Source: Pochonia chlamydosporia 170
Taxonomy: Eukaryota > Ascomycota > Sordariomycetes > Hypocreales > Clavicipitaceae
Length of the DNA: 64,000 nt
Direction: 5' to 3'
NCBI RefSeq assembly: GCF_001653235.2
Contig: NC_035791.1
Span: forward strand, 1,612,001 to 1,676,000
Shown here one piece after another: positions 12,117 to 25,146 of this stretch. The notes under the pieces were generated by a model. That model did not search any database. It was not told the origin of the DNA and saw nothing but the letters and a program-made list of their open reading frames with translations. A program made the translations under genes and the position numbers. Numbering within the stretch: position 1 is the stretch's first letter; each line of letters begins with the position of its first letter.

Positions 12117-13217
12117 GTCCATCAAGCTAGCAGTCTTTGTACTTGTCACACTTTGCGCACTGTAAATCGATACGTTTCTATTTTACTAAGAGCTCTTCCG
12201 TGCACCTTCTGACTGGGAATAGATCGAGAAGAAAGGGAAGACCGAAAACGCAGCGTTTCGGTTACGGTGCAAAGAGGGTGGTGCAGACCAGCTGAGCCAG
12301 TTGAGCCAGTTGAGGCAGTCGACGTTTTTGGAGCTCCTGGCAAAGTGTGGGGAAATTGGACCGGTGTGGCTTCTGCTTCTCAATCTTGGCTTCAATCAAT
12401 TGATGTTCATCACCTCAATGTTCCCTCCCATGTCCTCCAACCAGTTGGCCTCATTTGATGGCTTCAAGGGACTTCATGGGACCCGCTTCACCCACCTTGC
12501 TCCGTATGTTCTGGTGAAATGTGAGGCTTGTCAATCACCCGATGATGCCGCTTTCGTGGCGCAACCCTTACAGTCGGTATACTAGACTTTTGAATGCAAG
12601 AGACGCCTCGTATTTTTGTGGTTTTGTCGAGGTCATATGCGGCCCTTGTGCCATGTCACCAGTCATTCATTCAATTGACTGCCACCAAACGATAGTTTGT
12701 GTAATAGCTTCTCCCACAATCGAGGGCCTCACCTTACTTCATCTCACATCGCATCGGGTCACCTCGTTACTTCTCTACCCGTTGCGTGGGTTAGCAGGCA
12801 CCTGAATGTGAAAAATTAAAGCTACAAACGTGGTATCCATTCTGTTTTTCTAAGTCAACTAATCGACTACATCCATAATCATACTAACTCAGGTACTCCT
12901 ACTAATGAGGGCAAAGTCCGCTCTGCTCAGTGATGACATACACATACAATCCTTGGAAATTTTGAATAATAAAATAAAAAATAAAAAACGCCTCCAAACA
13001 CCACAGCTCTGCAGCTTCTCAACCTTCTGTTACTAGAATCCGTGTTCCTGATGTTCTGTAATTGCTTTGGGTATGGGTATCTTTTGTACATGCGCACGCT
13101 TCCCCTCAGTCGCTTCCGCGACGGGTATCGGGTGTTCAGTAAGAACGAAATAAAATGATGTAGGGGGTAAATAAATTTGAAACAGAGGAGAGAAAGAGAA
13201 ATGAAACATAAAACGTG

Positions 13218-13252
<35 letters not shown>

Positions 13253-13846
13253 TAGAAAATAGACAAGAGCATCGAGACTCCAGTAAAAGTTTGGCGCTTC
13301 GGTCGAAAATTCCGACTCGTCACATCTCCGTCGTGTCTCACAGGGAATTGCTCTGCAACTCTGTGTTGGAAACACACAAACTTCAGTTTGGTTAGCGATA
13401 TTAAATCCCAGTCATCAAGCAAGTTCGCAGCAGGGAGTTCGACAGGCGCGGGTGCGCGATAACTCCGTCTTCATTCTGTCGTGTATTCCCTTCACCCTCT
13501 TTCTCACACCTGTCAGCCAACATTTGCCCCCAAGACCCCTAGGCCCCCCCATATCAGAATGACCGAAAGGACTGTACTGAATGCAGGCTCTAATTCGAAT
13601 GCTAAACGCCAGTCGCCCGGCAAAAACATGTATCGTCGCTGGAGATTATAAAAGTATTCAAATCGTTAGATACAAGTTCCCATGTATCCAAGGGCGTCGA
13701 GTACTCCGCATGTCTGCGTTTGAAGCTGTTAACAACTGCGACCTGTCTCTAGAACTCCGAAGCTGCGCGTTCCCTGCACCCTGCCTGTAATCGTAATTTT
13801 GACAGGCTTAGGGTACGGCATCATATCACACTCCGACCTTGTTGCA
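12117..13846. other. Intergenic with poly-A tract
   Basis: About 1.7 kb with no convincing gene; the short frames present lack conserved features. It contains GAGCCAGTTGAGCCAGTTGA-like short repeats near 12294 and the long A tract listed separately. Part near 13800 is probably the 3' untranslated region of the bZIP gene. Confidence 0.55.
13218..13250. repeat. Homopolymer A33
   Basis: An uninterrupted run of 33 adenines on the plus strand, by far the longest homopolymer in the window. No retroelement reading frame is visible upstream, so a poly-A tail origin cannot be shown. Confidence 0.9.
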
Positions 13847-15730
13847 TCACCAAGGGTGAATCTGGTGGTCTCCCGACTTTCTTGGGCCAGTGGCCCAACC
13901 CGTTTCAACCTGACGGGGAGGCACGGGTCGCCATTGACCTGTCCTTGGATCCCGTTCGTGTGCTTGTCCCGGCCCAACATGTTGGACCGTTGGTGGTGGT
14001 CCTTCCATCGCTCTTAGAGGTGGTAGCCGTTCCCCGCCCCCAGACGATGCCGCAGAAGGAGGGCGAGGCGGAACACCGTATGGTTGACCATGAGCCGACG
14101 CCAACCCAGACGGGGCCACCCCAGGAGGAAGCCCAGGTCCCGGAAACTCTGGTCGTTCTTCCATCTTCGGTAGTTGTACTGCTCGATCTGCAGAATTAGG
14201 ATCGCTTACATAGCCTTGGCTCGTGGTAGGCATGAGGTGCTGCGACACGGGGCTGTGGTCTGTGTGAGAGCCAACACTCCTGCTTGGAGTTGGGCTTCGC
14301 GGCCCGTGTGCATGCTGGTGAATGCCGGGTGTTCGAGACACGATCTCTCGAAGTCGATTTCTCTCGTCCCTGTAAAAATCGCGTTGTCGCCTTAAATAGT
14401 CTATTTCATCAGACATTTGTTGCCGCTCGTCCTTGAGTTCCTGTAGTTGCCTCACGTTCTCCTCTTGGAGCGTTTTTTTCTTCCGACGATGTCTTGTAGA
14501 TGCTTTCGCATTGCGTTGACGTTTTTCATCCGCCTTCCTGGAGGCTTGTGAATAATCAACTTGGACGGGTATTGGTGTATCACTGCCTGGCAATGTCATG
14601 TAGGCTTGCTGTCCCTCCATCCCTCCTGGCCCGGACCCCATGCCGGATCGCCGCATGACCTCCGTCCAAGTCGAGGAGCCCTCAGGTGGCCGACTAACAG
14701 CTGGTAGTTGACCTTGTAGCTGTCCGTGTTGAAATTGAGAGTGAGAGGGCGGTCCATGAACCTCTCTAGACGGTCCGGCTTGCCCCTGAAGGAGAGAAAC
14801 GTCGGAGGCCCGACTCACTGGTTGAGAAAGAGATCGTGACGGTGGAGTGAGAGATTGAGAGCCGGAGGCATGGGCAATTCGTGGAGTCTGATGTAAACTG
14901 GGAAGCCTTGGTTCGTCCAGGCCTTCGCCTTCGTAGGGACGTTTGGCAGGAGATACTGAAGGGACGTAATTATGCGACCTAGGCTCGAACTCGCGAGGGA
15001 AACCGCTACTTTGACTTAGGCTCGAGGGCCGCGCCACCTTTGGGCTAAGAATTTTCCTGGGTTCGCTCATGTTTGGGAACGGATAGCTCACCGTTGGTGA
15101 TTGTCGTTCGGATCCCGGTGGTCCCAAGTTGAGGTTTCCTACCGGGGTTCCGGGATATGATGCCGACGCCGAGTGGCCAGGAGCCGGATGCCGCGTAGCG
15201 CCATGCGTCGTCCAAGATGAATATGCGCTGGTAGACTGTCCCGCTTGCGAAGGGGTATCATGGACCCCGTGTGAGTCCCTTGGTCGTGAATCTGAGGGGT
15301 TCAATATGTTCAGCATGCCTAAGGACTTGGAGCCAGGCAGTTGTTGATCTCGACCAGGGGTCTCCTTGGGTAACAACTTCACTGTATCACTATTCACGTC
15401 ATGGCCACCGGCGGTTTGTCCAAAATGGCGAGCTCCTGATTCTCCTGATGTGACCGGAGACGTGGAAGTTCGACGAGAGGCAGGTCGAGTCGCAGGGTCT
15501 CTCTGGGACATCGAGACCTGAATCCCTAACTGTCCTTGGTCCTGAGGACCAGCACATTGATCTCCTCCCTTATTTACCGCCGTTATTTGTGTAAAGCCCT
15601 GGAATGTAGGTGGTGCCGGTAGATTCTTGTTTCTCCAGGAGGGAGTAGATGGAGTGCGAGGAGAATTCGGAGTGGTTCCGGCTGTCGAATCGCTAATCGC
15701 AGAACAAGGACTGTCTTCGGCTGTTGGTGC
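13847..15730 (-). CDS. bZIP transcription factor, N-terminal exon unresolved
   Basis: Putative nuclear DNA-binding regulator. Counting from the first ATG in this frame (15511), residues 1-320 are Ser/Pro/Gln-rich with a LGMLNILNP motif near 64-72. A basic region with RQRNAKASTRHRRKKK lies at about 331-346, matching the bZIP pattern N-x2-A-x4-R with His in the usual Ser/Cys place. A leucine-zipper-like coiled coil follows at about 347-390, then a Pro/Ser/Gly-rich tail to 554. The frame stays open about 73 codons upstream of ATG 15511 with similar Ser/Thr/Pro-rich composition. It reaches an acceptor CTCCAG at 15731-15736 with a CTGAT branch site, so an upstream start exon is likely. I could not fix that exon. 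Target genes are unknown. Confidence 0.75.
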   Translation of the reverse strand, partial: APTAEDSPCSAISDSTAGTTPNSPRTPSTPSWRNKNLPAPPTFQGFTQITAVNKGGDQCAGPQDQGQLGIQVSMSQRDPATRPASRRTSTSPVTSGESGARHFGQTAGGHDVNSDTVKLLPKETPGRDQQLPGSKSLGMLNILNPSDSRPRDSHGVHDTPSQAGQSTSAYSSWTTHGATRHPAPGHSASASYPGTPVGNLNLGPPGSERQSPTVSYPFPNMSEPRKILSPKVARPSSLSQSSGFPREFEPRSHNYVPSVSPAKRPYEGEGLDEPRLPSLHQTPRIAHASGSQSLTPPSRSLSQPVSRASDVSLLQGQAGPSREVHGPPSHSQFQHGQLQGQLPAVSRPPEGSSTWTEVMRRSGMGSGPGGMEGQQAYMTLPGSDTPIPVQVDYSQASRKADEKRQRNAKASTRHRRKKKTLQEENVRQLQELKDERQQMSDEIDYLRRQRDFYRDERNRLREIVSRTPGIHQHAHGPRSPTPSRSVGSHTDHSPVSQHLMPTTSQGYVSDPNSADRAVQLPKMEERPEFPGPGLPPGVAPSGLASAHGQPYGVPPRPPSAASSGGGERLPPLRAMEGPPPTVQHVGPGQAHERDPRTGQWRPVPPRQVETGWATGPRKSGDHQIHPW

Positions 15731-18700
15731 CTGGAGCGGCCGATCAGTTGATGGTTGCGCCAGGTTGGTGAGAAATGATCAGGACCGGCTGGGAGAGTAA
15801 ACCCAAACAGTCCCAACAACAGCAACTCAAGAATCCAGGCAAACCCGACCCGCGATGGCAAAACGCATCAACAGCCTCTACCGCCACAAGTTTTCGGCGA
15901 ATAATCGTTGTGACAAGTAGAGAGAAAGAGAGCTACAACAACCCCGAGCAGGACGCAGCCGGCATCAACCCCAGCAATACTAACTAAATAGTCGCTGGAG
16001 TGACAGAACGCTGCGAAGGTAATCAATCTGTCAGTATTCTTAGACGATGTATCGCGGAGTATCTTGCAGTAGCAACAATCGCTATTCTTCCCTCTCCGTA
16101 GTCATGTCTAATCTCGGTCGTATAGATCAGAAGTCTGCCTAGCATACAGCCTCTGTCCTTTCCCTCCGATTCTTTGCCACGTTTCTCCAACCAGAGACGT
16201 CCCTAACGAGGCCGTGATGACTCCTCGAAGGCTGTCTATCTGTAGTAGAAGGGTCGAGACAGGGCAGACGAAAGCTCTCAGCAAACAGCAGACTCTTTAT
16301 TTCGCTTTATTAATTATGAGCCGAGAGCCGAGAAGAACTGATATGTAGAGAGGGAGAATGGTCGACCCAGTTCAAGCACAGCAAAAGGTTGATGATGGGT
16401 CTTCGATGGAGGAGTAATTTTCACCAACCTTTGAGATGACGGCCCCTGATAGCTATGATTGGCGGTAATAAGCAAATGTGACCAGAGTGCCAATGAAAAG
16501 TGATCTCAACAGCAAGTCGAAATGTGGACAGGGCAAACAACGCAGTTTCATGAGTACAGATGTAAATGGTTGGAGCTGACCGAATCACACCGCAATGAGA
16601 CGTCCGCCACGCCTGATTCCGTTCTTTTTTCAAGCCCAGCTCGAGCTGTCTCACGGAAGACGAATAGGAAGATAAGGTGTGCCAAAGGAAAGAGGAGCGA
16701 AAGAAGAATTCAAAAAGAGAAATCAAGGTACAATAGAAGAAGCTCTTGATGTGTTGGCTGCGCACAGGACTGGGCAAGGGTCCTTCATAGGATACTAGCT
16801 GCCAACTAGTCTGCACGGGAGTACCTCTACTTTCTTGGAGAACACCCCAACTTGACCCCGTTCCGTTGACTTGTTCTACCCGACCAGCATCCTGTACATA
16901 CACCATATGTATTGTAGAACGAACAGGGGGTGTAGTCTTGCAGGCTCCGCGGTGCTATGGCCACCCTGGCCGCGACAGGGCTCGGATGGTTGGGTGGCTA
17001 TTTGGTCCAGGCCAACCTGGGTGCCAAATTTCCTTTTCGCCCTGCTCCAAGACACTTGAAGGAAGCAAGACTTGGACCTTGGGGTTCCATGACGAAAGCC
17101 AAATTGTCAAACATTTACTGAACCATGAGCAGGTGGACTCTTCAGCATCTGCGTCCAGCTTCTGATACCTAGTCACAGCATACCGAATCTCCCTTTATGT
17201 ATTAGAATTTTGAGGCGCCTCAACAAATCCGACCATGACACCGCGGAAAATGTGACCCCTACCTCTTGTCTGAATGTCAATCGGGATCCAATATAGATGA
17301 ATGACAGGCGGTTTGATCACTGCCATGCAACTTGCCCGTCCCGGGTGCCGGGGATAGCTCTGGAGGAACAGGCCAGAGGAAGCTATCGTAAAATAAGTGG
17401 CGCAGGCGGAAGTCTTCCCGAGTCGACAATATGGCTATTGGGCCGTAGATGAGCATGGTGATGCCGCGTTATTCGTAACAGCTAAGACTCCATACCTAGA
17501 TAGTCAAGTAGAGCGGTCAAAAGGACTTGGCGGGCCATTCGAACCCAGAGTTGACGAATGGGCGAGGCATACGCCATAAAATCCGTACAATGGGGACCAG
17601 TTACAGGCTGCCCGTTTCAACCATGCTTATTATTTCGCGAGCTCACGAACTTTGCCAGCCCAGCCCAGCCAGCGGGAGGTACGGTCAGACCCATGATATG
17701 TCGGGTGTGCAGCAGGCGACGTGGATTCCCAGTTGAGCGGTCGATAACATGGCTAGTTCAAAGTGCCTGAGTGGGTCGACCTACCAGTCTCTAAGCTTGA
17801 TCAAGGCTAGGCTAGACACCCAAGCAGAGTGGCCACATGCTCGAAAGAGACGAGACAGAGAGACAGAGAGACAGACCACAAAAGCAATGTTTTGCAGACA
17901 AGAAGTGATTGGAACCAGACGAGGAGAGACAAGAGAAGCGGTCGACAACGAGCCGCGATCGCCGTTCCAGCTTCTGTCCCTTGCTGCCGCATAAGGGGCA
18001 TTTGAACCTTACAACTGCAACAGTCTTGTTGTAAGTTGACCAAAATGGATCGTGGCTGACTACAAATGTGCCAGGGTGTGGCATGCATTCTCTGGAAATA
18101 TCGCCTGTCATGCCGTATTATTGTATGAAGGAGGGCGGGCATGTCGTCCGTACTCACATCACATATCTGGACTTTGGCCAGTACACAGAGTTGCGAGTAC
18201 TTGTTTGTTCCCTGGCCATCTTATTAGTGAAGTCTCCCACCAGCCCCGTTTGCCACCGAGAGGAGACAGACCAGGTCTTTGCCTATTGTGAAAAGTTGGC
18301 CGTCATATTGACAGAGCTGCGACGCTGGTTCCTTGGCTACGGAGATGAACCCAAACCCAACGATGAACCGGTGAACTTGAGGAAGTGAGTTCCAGACACG
18401 GCCTAAGAGGTGCTGCCCCGTACTGTTCGAGAACAGTCATGAGATGTACATTTGTACTATCAAGTACCAATTCCGGGCAGATGGTGAGCAGTCTTGTAGT
18501 AGCCACTCGGTTCAATGTTCCAGCATGGCAGCTAGGCATGGGAACAAGGAGCGGCGAGGCTCGTGGTGAAGAAGCCTTGGACTGTTTGGCCATGACAGAT
18601 AGTACCACCACCGCACTGCAGCCCTTGACCCCTCGACAGGGCGTCCACATCAGAAAGATCCTCTCATGATGATGTCTTGCTTCAGGACACGCGTGGGGAA

Positions 18701-21700
18701 AAGAGTGGAGCGCAAGCTCCTGTACCCTGGTCCTTGTGCCGGAGTGCGCCTCATCCTTCAGGCCCGTGATCCATCCTGACGGTCATTGTATTCACTCATC
18801 GCATTGTGCCTGACGGCTCGGGTCGAGTCAACGAGCCACTTGTGGCATCCTCCACCAAACAAATTCCACGGTCCATTTCGTACCCATACAGCATCTGAAA
18901 TGGCATTCACTAAACGCTCTTGTGGTTTGTACGTGCTATGATAGTACTTTACGGTTCCGCAACGGGACATCGATGTGTTCTTGGTGCAACCAGATTAGAT
19001 GTGTGTAACTGTAGTGGCGGCTGCAGACGACACAGCTGATGCTGTCGGAAGCAGCATCAAGGCGAAAAAGCCACTTGGCACCCGAACATGTTGGCCCTGG
19101 CACAGAGTCGACATGGTCTTTTGTTGGCTGGCGGAATGGTTGGTCTAGCGCTCAAATGATATCGAAGAGTGAAGAAGAGGAACCAGACAGCTTCAAAGTG
19201 TTGCGCCTTGTTGGCGGCAAAAGGAGGCCAAGCCTTGACAGAGTGGGGGCCAAGACCGTCTCCAGACAACCAGACTTGACCAGAAGATGCAAGAACAAGA
19301 ATCCGCGCCTGCCTTGAAAGTTCCCACAGCTCCGCACTAGCGTCAAATCAGCTGTGGCGTTGAGAGTAAGCTCCAAACATCCAGACAGGCAAACAGGTCG
19401 AGTCCTCATCAACCTTGACTACTCCAACTTTTCACAACGCAGCTACCAGCCATTGCCGTCGGTCGGTCGATGCTTGAATGCCCCTCATGCCGATCAGGTG
19501 CCCTGGCCAAAATTGACCACGGCGTCTGAAGCCAGAACCGAGAATTGGCCACCCATCGAAAGCCGTTGACGTGCTGGGAGACGAAATAGGTCTTGGGGAA
19601 CTCAGGTACAGACTGGTCGCTCCGCAGACAACCTCGTCATTACAACGAATGTGGTCACTTGCATCGATTTCCTTGATGACTTGGAGTCGCTGCAAATTGA
19701 ATCTTGTCTCACATGGCACGTTGCTTTGATTTCTCTATCGTCCCGTCATGTCTAATCGTGCTAAGGATCGAATGGTGAGATTCTCCTGAATCAAGTCAAT
19801 ATCAGTACGGAACACCATGAGCATTGTTGCTCTACCAGCTTGACAGTTGTCTTGTCAGGTCAGGTCAGCTATAAGACATCACTGACTGCGCTGTTTAGAC
19901 CAGAGTGTCTCTTGATAAACCGAAAAAGGAGGCACCAGCTCGCATGGGCAAGTCCTAATACAGAATGACAAAAACAACAATAGTCACTGAAAGTCATTGA
20001 CTTCGCCATCATCCATTGGGCACCCTATGACTCTAGTCTTCGATCACCTACGCCGTCCAAGAGGTCAAGTCGCATTTCCTGCATACTTGCAGAGGTGCAC
20101 AGCCCAACTTGGAAGTGGTCAAACACTCGGACGCGTCCACGATTCCTAAAAACTGACAAGGCATGTACTCCACGCTGTACTCACAAGGCACCTGACCTGG
20201 TTCCCTCGCATTTCTCTCGTGGCTGTTCCCCCAAAGATGTGATCTACTACCGAATAGTTGATCGGCTGTGATATCACCCACATGCAGTGTTGCAGCGCTC
20301 CAGCCTGGGATACCTCACATCAAGACTCTGTATCCGCGTCGCACCGATACCCCATCTCGGATTACTTGTGGTGGAGGTTTGCATACGATTGGGCCATCCC
20401 GAGAGACAACACGCTCCATGGTTCACAGCATGCACCACCGGCTCTTTAATCCTTGTCGAAAAGCTGCAATGGCTGCAAGCCCCCACTGGCAGTACCCTGT
20501 CACCCGTCCAGACCCCAGCCAAGAGGACATGCAGCTACTGGATCCAGCACTGTGGTTAAGTTGGTGGGCATGATCCAATTTCTACCAATTGAGTCAACAC
20601 CACAGAAGCAATGTGCAAGAGTTCTACCTCCTGTCAGGTCGTGATGCTTCCTGGAGCTGCCAAGGCAGTTGGGCGCCCTTCTTCGTTGCGACAAAGGTTC
20701 CAGGTCATGGCCACGACTCCAAACCACAACACTATAGCCGGCTGGCACTGGTGGCATTAGTGAAAGCCTCTTTCTGGAAACCATGACCGGAACGTTGCAC
20801 CAGAGTCCCGTACGGGTTTATGGAGTACGAACTTTTCATTTGACAGCCAATGTTAGCCATCCCGTGTGATTGCCTAATTTCGGAGTATTCATATTACCTC
20901 AGCCGCCTAATATTGGCGATGAGAGTGACCCTGGAATGAGGTTGTGGCGCCTTGATTCCATCCATACCTGTGTTTTCCGTCCTGCCCAGGAGGTCCTGCA
21001 AGTGTTGTTTGCGCCAACAACCCAAAACCTTGGTGCGGTGACGAAGCATGGAACAGGTCCGACGCTGCATCCACTCACCACCGTTGAACATGGGCACCAC
21101 CACCGCCAGCCTCGTTCTGGCAAGGTAATAGACAAAATTAGCAGTTTGCCTCCTTCACAACCAGTGATGGCTGATTGGGATAGTCGCGCGGCCCCTGGTC
21201 CGCTCTGGCGGATGATCTGCATGTCAACTGGTTGACGAGATGGCGGCGAAATGAGATGCGAAATGACATCGGCGGACTCATACCAGGGCAATAATTGCCC
21301 TACAGGCATTGCCGCCGTAATTGTTATTTGGATGGAGTACCACTTGCATCATGACACCCCTCAGCCAATCCTTGGCTCATACTCTTTACGACTGTTGCTT
21401 TCAAAACATCACATGGTCGGGAAATTTAGCTGACCAAACAGGGCCACTTTGTGCCGTTCAAAAATACAAGACAAATTTGATTCATTATAACCCCGGAGGC
21501 TACGAATTAGAATCTTCTCCACGCCAATGGGTCCTTGCCCACACAAGAACTGTATCGGAACCTCTGGTCTTATTCGAGGTACCTTTTGGGGAAATGGCTG
21601 TATTGGCGCCAAGGGCATCCATAACATTGACCTGTATTTGCAGTATGGAGGACAACAGCCATTCCACACCGTCCACACACTAGCTGATAAACAAAAGGGA

Positions 21701-24160
21701 AAAAGAAACGACAGCCGCCGGCAGATCGCATCTCGCACGCAAGTCCTGCACGGACGATGCCTACCATTGCCGCCCATGTAGGCAAGGGCGGGCTTTTTCT
21801 GGCCCCGATCGCTGTCATGCAGTCCGCCCCTCCGCATGGCATGGATACAACCTGACTGCAGATTACTAGTCGGATAGTTGAGATACAGTCTGAGATCAGA
21901 GGAGCTGCGTGTCGGGGGGACGAGTGCACTAGCAACCCCCGAGCTCGGAACATGCCAGTTAGGACTCAGGACCCTAAGCAACGGAGAAGGAGCCTGATTC
22001 TCGTACCTCTCGCAATCACTTGTTGGTGTCATACATCAACCGGGGACTGGCCTGGAAAAGGAAATTATCTCTTCATAATTCCACCTGGCTCTACTCCGTA
22101 CTCTCCTAGCCATCTCACCGTGATCTTAGTCACTCAGCCTATGAAGACCAAGGAAAGTAGCAATGTGAAGGCAGAAGTATTCCGCTCAGGCTGGCTTTTG
22201 CGCCCTGTGGCCCGCACGGCATAACCACTGTAGGGTACAGGCAAAAGTTTGAGCAGCACGCCAGGACAAAGTCGCGTTGGGTTTCCTCTTCAGCGGGCTC
22301 AAAAACTGGCGTCTTATCAAGCCTATCCGTTGATGGCTTGCATCTCATCTGCACCTAATGCCTTTCAGCCTGACATAGCTTCAGGGTCAGAGTTCGGCCG
22401 GTTCATGCAGGCCCCGCTCATGATCCGATTATTATGGTGAGTCTTGTTTTGCCTCTCAGCTCAACCAGCTCACTGGCGAACTGTTGACAGATTTGGACAG
22501 ATTTGGCCGTGCCTAGTTTGGCACCAGGCCTCAGTTGGCCCGACCATTTTGGTAGACAAAGAAACAACCATCACGCCAAGTAAGGAAACAAAGACGCCTC
22601 GGATGGACCTGTGGGCGTGCTAGCGTGGTGGGGATCAATCTGACTTGGGTCTCTTTTTGGACCAGCAGAGGTGGAAAGAAGACAGATGCGGCGAGTGGTG
22701 CGCCCGCTCGAGAATACCCAACGCTCATGATCCGCATATCCTTCCTCGACTCGGAGTTGGTGTTGCTGGTGCTTGGAGTAGTGTTGGTGCCTGATGATGT
22801 GTTGGTGCCACGCATCGTGAGAGACAAGGTCATCCACTCCGTAAATGTGCAGAGTAGGGGGATGCCCAACATCCAAATAAGCCACCCTTGCACATTCGCT
22901 ATTACTAGCTACAAACATGCTACAACGTTGGGGATGGGTGAAAAACTGACCACCCAATTTCTGAGTCCCGCCGTTCTAGCTACAGTCCAAGGGTGAAGAG
23001 CTATTCTTGCCGCTGGCCGCTGTGGATGAAGAGCTCGTCGGCGCCTGAACGGTCGTCCCGTGTCCCCGGTGGCAAAATGGACCTGAATGGCCAATTCGGA
23101 ACAAGACTGAAAGGTGAGCAAAGCAGCGGTCAGCGCAGAGGATGTGGTGCGTCAACTCATCATGGAACAAGCACACCACACACCAGTAGTAGCATCGGGC
23201 CAACCGCATCGAGACGCATCCACGTGAACCACTGTGGCTCAAAATGGCCGTTGAAGTGGTCTGGTCGGCTCTTCTGGGTCATCTCAGATAAGAAATCGGC
23301 AAAGAATATGAGGTCAATACAGATCACTTCCCGGCCTCCCGTTTTGATAAGGCAGTGACAGGATTAGACAATGGCTACTATTTGAGCATGCGGGCTGAAG
23401 TGACGTATAATATTTGTGTTTCTAGCTTACATCGGCTGTCTAGCAGCGAGGGTTGCTGCCTCCTTACAACCGGGACGAAGCGCCATTGTCCTGTGCTGGT
23501 CAACACCCATCTGGAGGCCCTTGCAGAACATGGTCAAGCGGATGTTTTCATTTTTGGAACGCCAAACACGGCTGACGAACGGTGACCAGGGCTAGAAATG
23601 CTATGGTTGCTCGGTACTTTACGGATAGCACGGAGCTGAGTGACATGTCTGCCACAAATACTGGTTCGTCCATCGAGAACAGTCGCTCTCCGCTCAGGTT
23701 TTGTTGTTTTGAGGGCGAGATGAAGTTATAGGGTAGCTTGAGGATACCGTTACCAAGAAGACACGCCAGACTCTTCAGCCACAAGACGGAGAAGAAACAG
23801 CCTAAACGGGAAAATGTAGATGCGTTGCTGCACAAACTTAACAAGTTGACTGGCGCCAGATAGCCAGCCAACACCATGGAAACATTTGCCGTCTTTCCGG
23901 GCTCATGAACATCAGAAAAGGAGTCCACGGAGATAAATTCAATATCCTGCAAAGTAACTTCACGTCGTGGAACAAGATAATCTCTCAACTCTGGGTTTCA
24001 AAACCACACAGAGCAGGGTACCCCGCCGCGAACAACCCACATCAACTTGCAATCTCACCTTGCAATCACAAACAGCACCGCCTGGCTGAACGTACTTTAC
24101 ATGATATGAGAGAATTGTCACAAAGGCACACGACGGCAATAAGTTTTCTGCGAGGCCAAT
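15731..24160. other. 8.4 kb gene-poor block
   Basis: Apart from the probable 5' leader and first exon of the bZIP gene near 15730-16300, I see no supportable gene. Frames up to about 200 codons exist but lack conserved motifs, often start at TTG rather than ATG and overlap on both strands. Composition is near 50 percent GC, so this is not an AT-rich RIP isochore. One TACTCCGTA motif lies at 22092. Non-coding RNAs, decayed genes or heavily split lineage-specific genes cannot be excluded. Confidence 0.55.
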
Positions 24161-25146
24161 ATGCAGCACTGGACGGTGCGGTTGCCTTGGCTTGACCTTC
24201 ACTGCGCGTTAGCAGAAGGGCCGTTTTATGAGAAGGAAACCGGCACAATACGTTTTGTGGATATCAAGAAGAAGCACATACACACAGTATCTCTTAGCCA
24301 GGGTATTACTTCACTGAAGACGACGCAGCTCGACATATGTCCAACGGTCACTGCTGATATCGAGGGAGTCGACCCAAGGGAACGCATTCTACTTGGCGTC
24401 AAGTATGGGTTGGCAATTCTTGATCGGAAAACCGGGACATATGAGATGCTTGCGCCGTTCAACACGCCGAATAATGAGCGACTTCGCAGCAACGATGGAG
24501 CAGCCGATCCGCATGGGTTCTTTTGGGTTGGCAACATGACGGACTTTGGCCACGGGGAGTTCCAACCAGAAGGTAAGCTTTCTCAACGGCAGGCCCCAGA
24601 TTGTCCATTTTTCGTCAGCCTCCATGTCTGTATTCATGTTAACCAGGATATATGCCTTACATAGGTGCCTTGCTTCGATTCGGCAAAGACACCAAAGAGA
24701 ACGTAGTCAAGGACCTCACCATCCCCAACTCCATAGGCTGGTCCCCGGACAACAGGGTCATGTACTACACACACTCGAAGGCTCGCCAAATCTTTGCCTT
24801 TGACTACGATATTGTTTCTGGGGCAGTTTCCAACCACCGACTATTCTACCAACACCCCACATCCGGAGAGCCGGATGGTTTCCGCATTGATGTGGACGGG
24901 AACATGTGGACCGCGGTATACGGCGAGGCCAAGGTGCTCAAGATCAATCGGGAAGGCGAAGTCGTTGGAGAAATATCTTTGCCGACACGCAACATCACCT
25001 GTGTGCAGTTTGCCGGTACCGAGCTGGTTATTACATCCGCGGCCGATGAAGACGGTGAAGATCAACTCAGCAGGGACTATGGCGGTGCACTGTTTCGAGT
25101 GGACGTCGGCACGACAGGGCTGGAGCAGTTCAAGTTCAAGATGTAA
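24161..25146 (+). CDS. SMP-30/gluconolactonase/regucalcin-like hydrolase
   Basis: Member of the SMP-30 beta-propeller family, metal-dependent lactonases that open sugar lactones such as gluconolactone. Exons are 24161-24572 and 24647-25146. The 74-base intron has donor GTAAGC and acceptor AACCAG and splits a glycine codon, giving FQPEGYMPYIGALLRFGK. The protein is 303 residues, the usual family size. Family features seen are Glu19 in AEGPFY (metal ligand), NMTDFGHGE, PNSIGWSPDNRVMYYTHS carrying the Asn ligand and EPDGFRIDVDGNMW carrying the Asp region. There is no signal peptide, so it is probably cytosolic. ATG 24161 sits directly before the conserved start WTVRLPWLDLHC. The actual lactone substrate is not readable from sequence. 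Confidence 0.88.

Noticed and set aside
17530..17560. TTCGAACCC, resembling a tRNA T-loop on the minus strand
   Set aside because: Flanking bases do not form a T-stem, and no acceptor, D or anticodon arms can be drawn around it.
21409..22032. Minus-strand 207-codon frame
   Set aside because: No conserved features, random-like composition and competing frames on the other strand.
23548..23988. Minus-strand 146-codon hydrophobic frame divergent to the SMP-30 gene
   Set aside because: Starts at TTG, with no ATG at the front and no recognised domain; considered as a membrane protein exon but unsupported.
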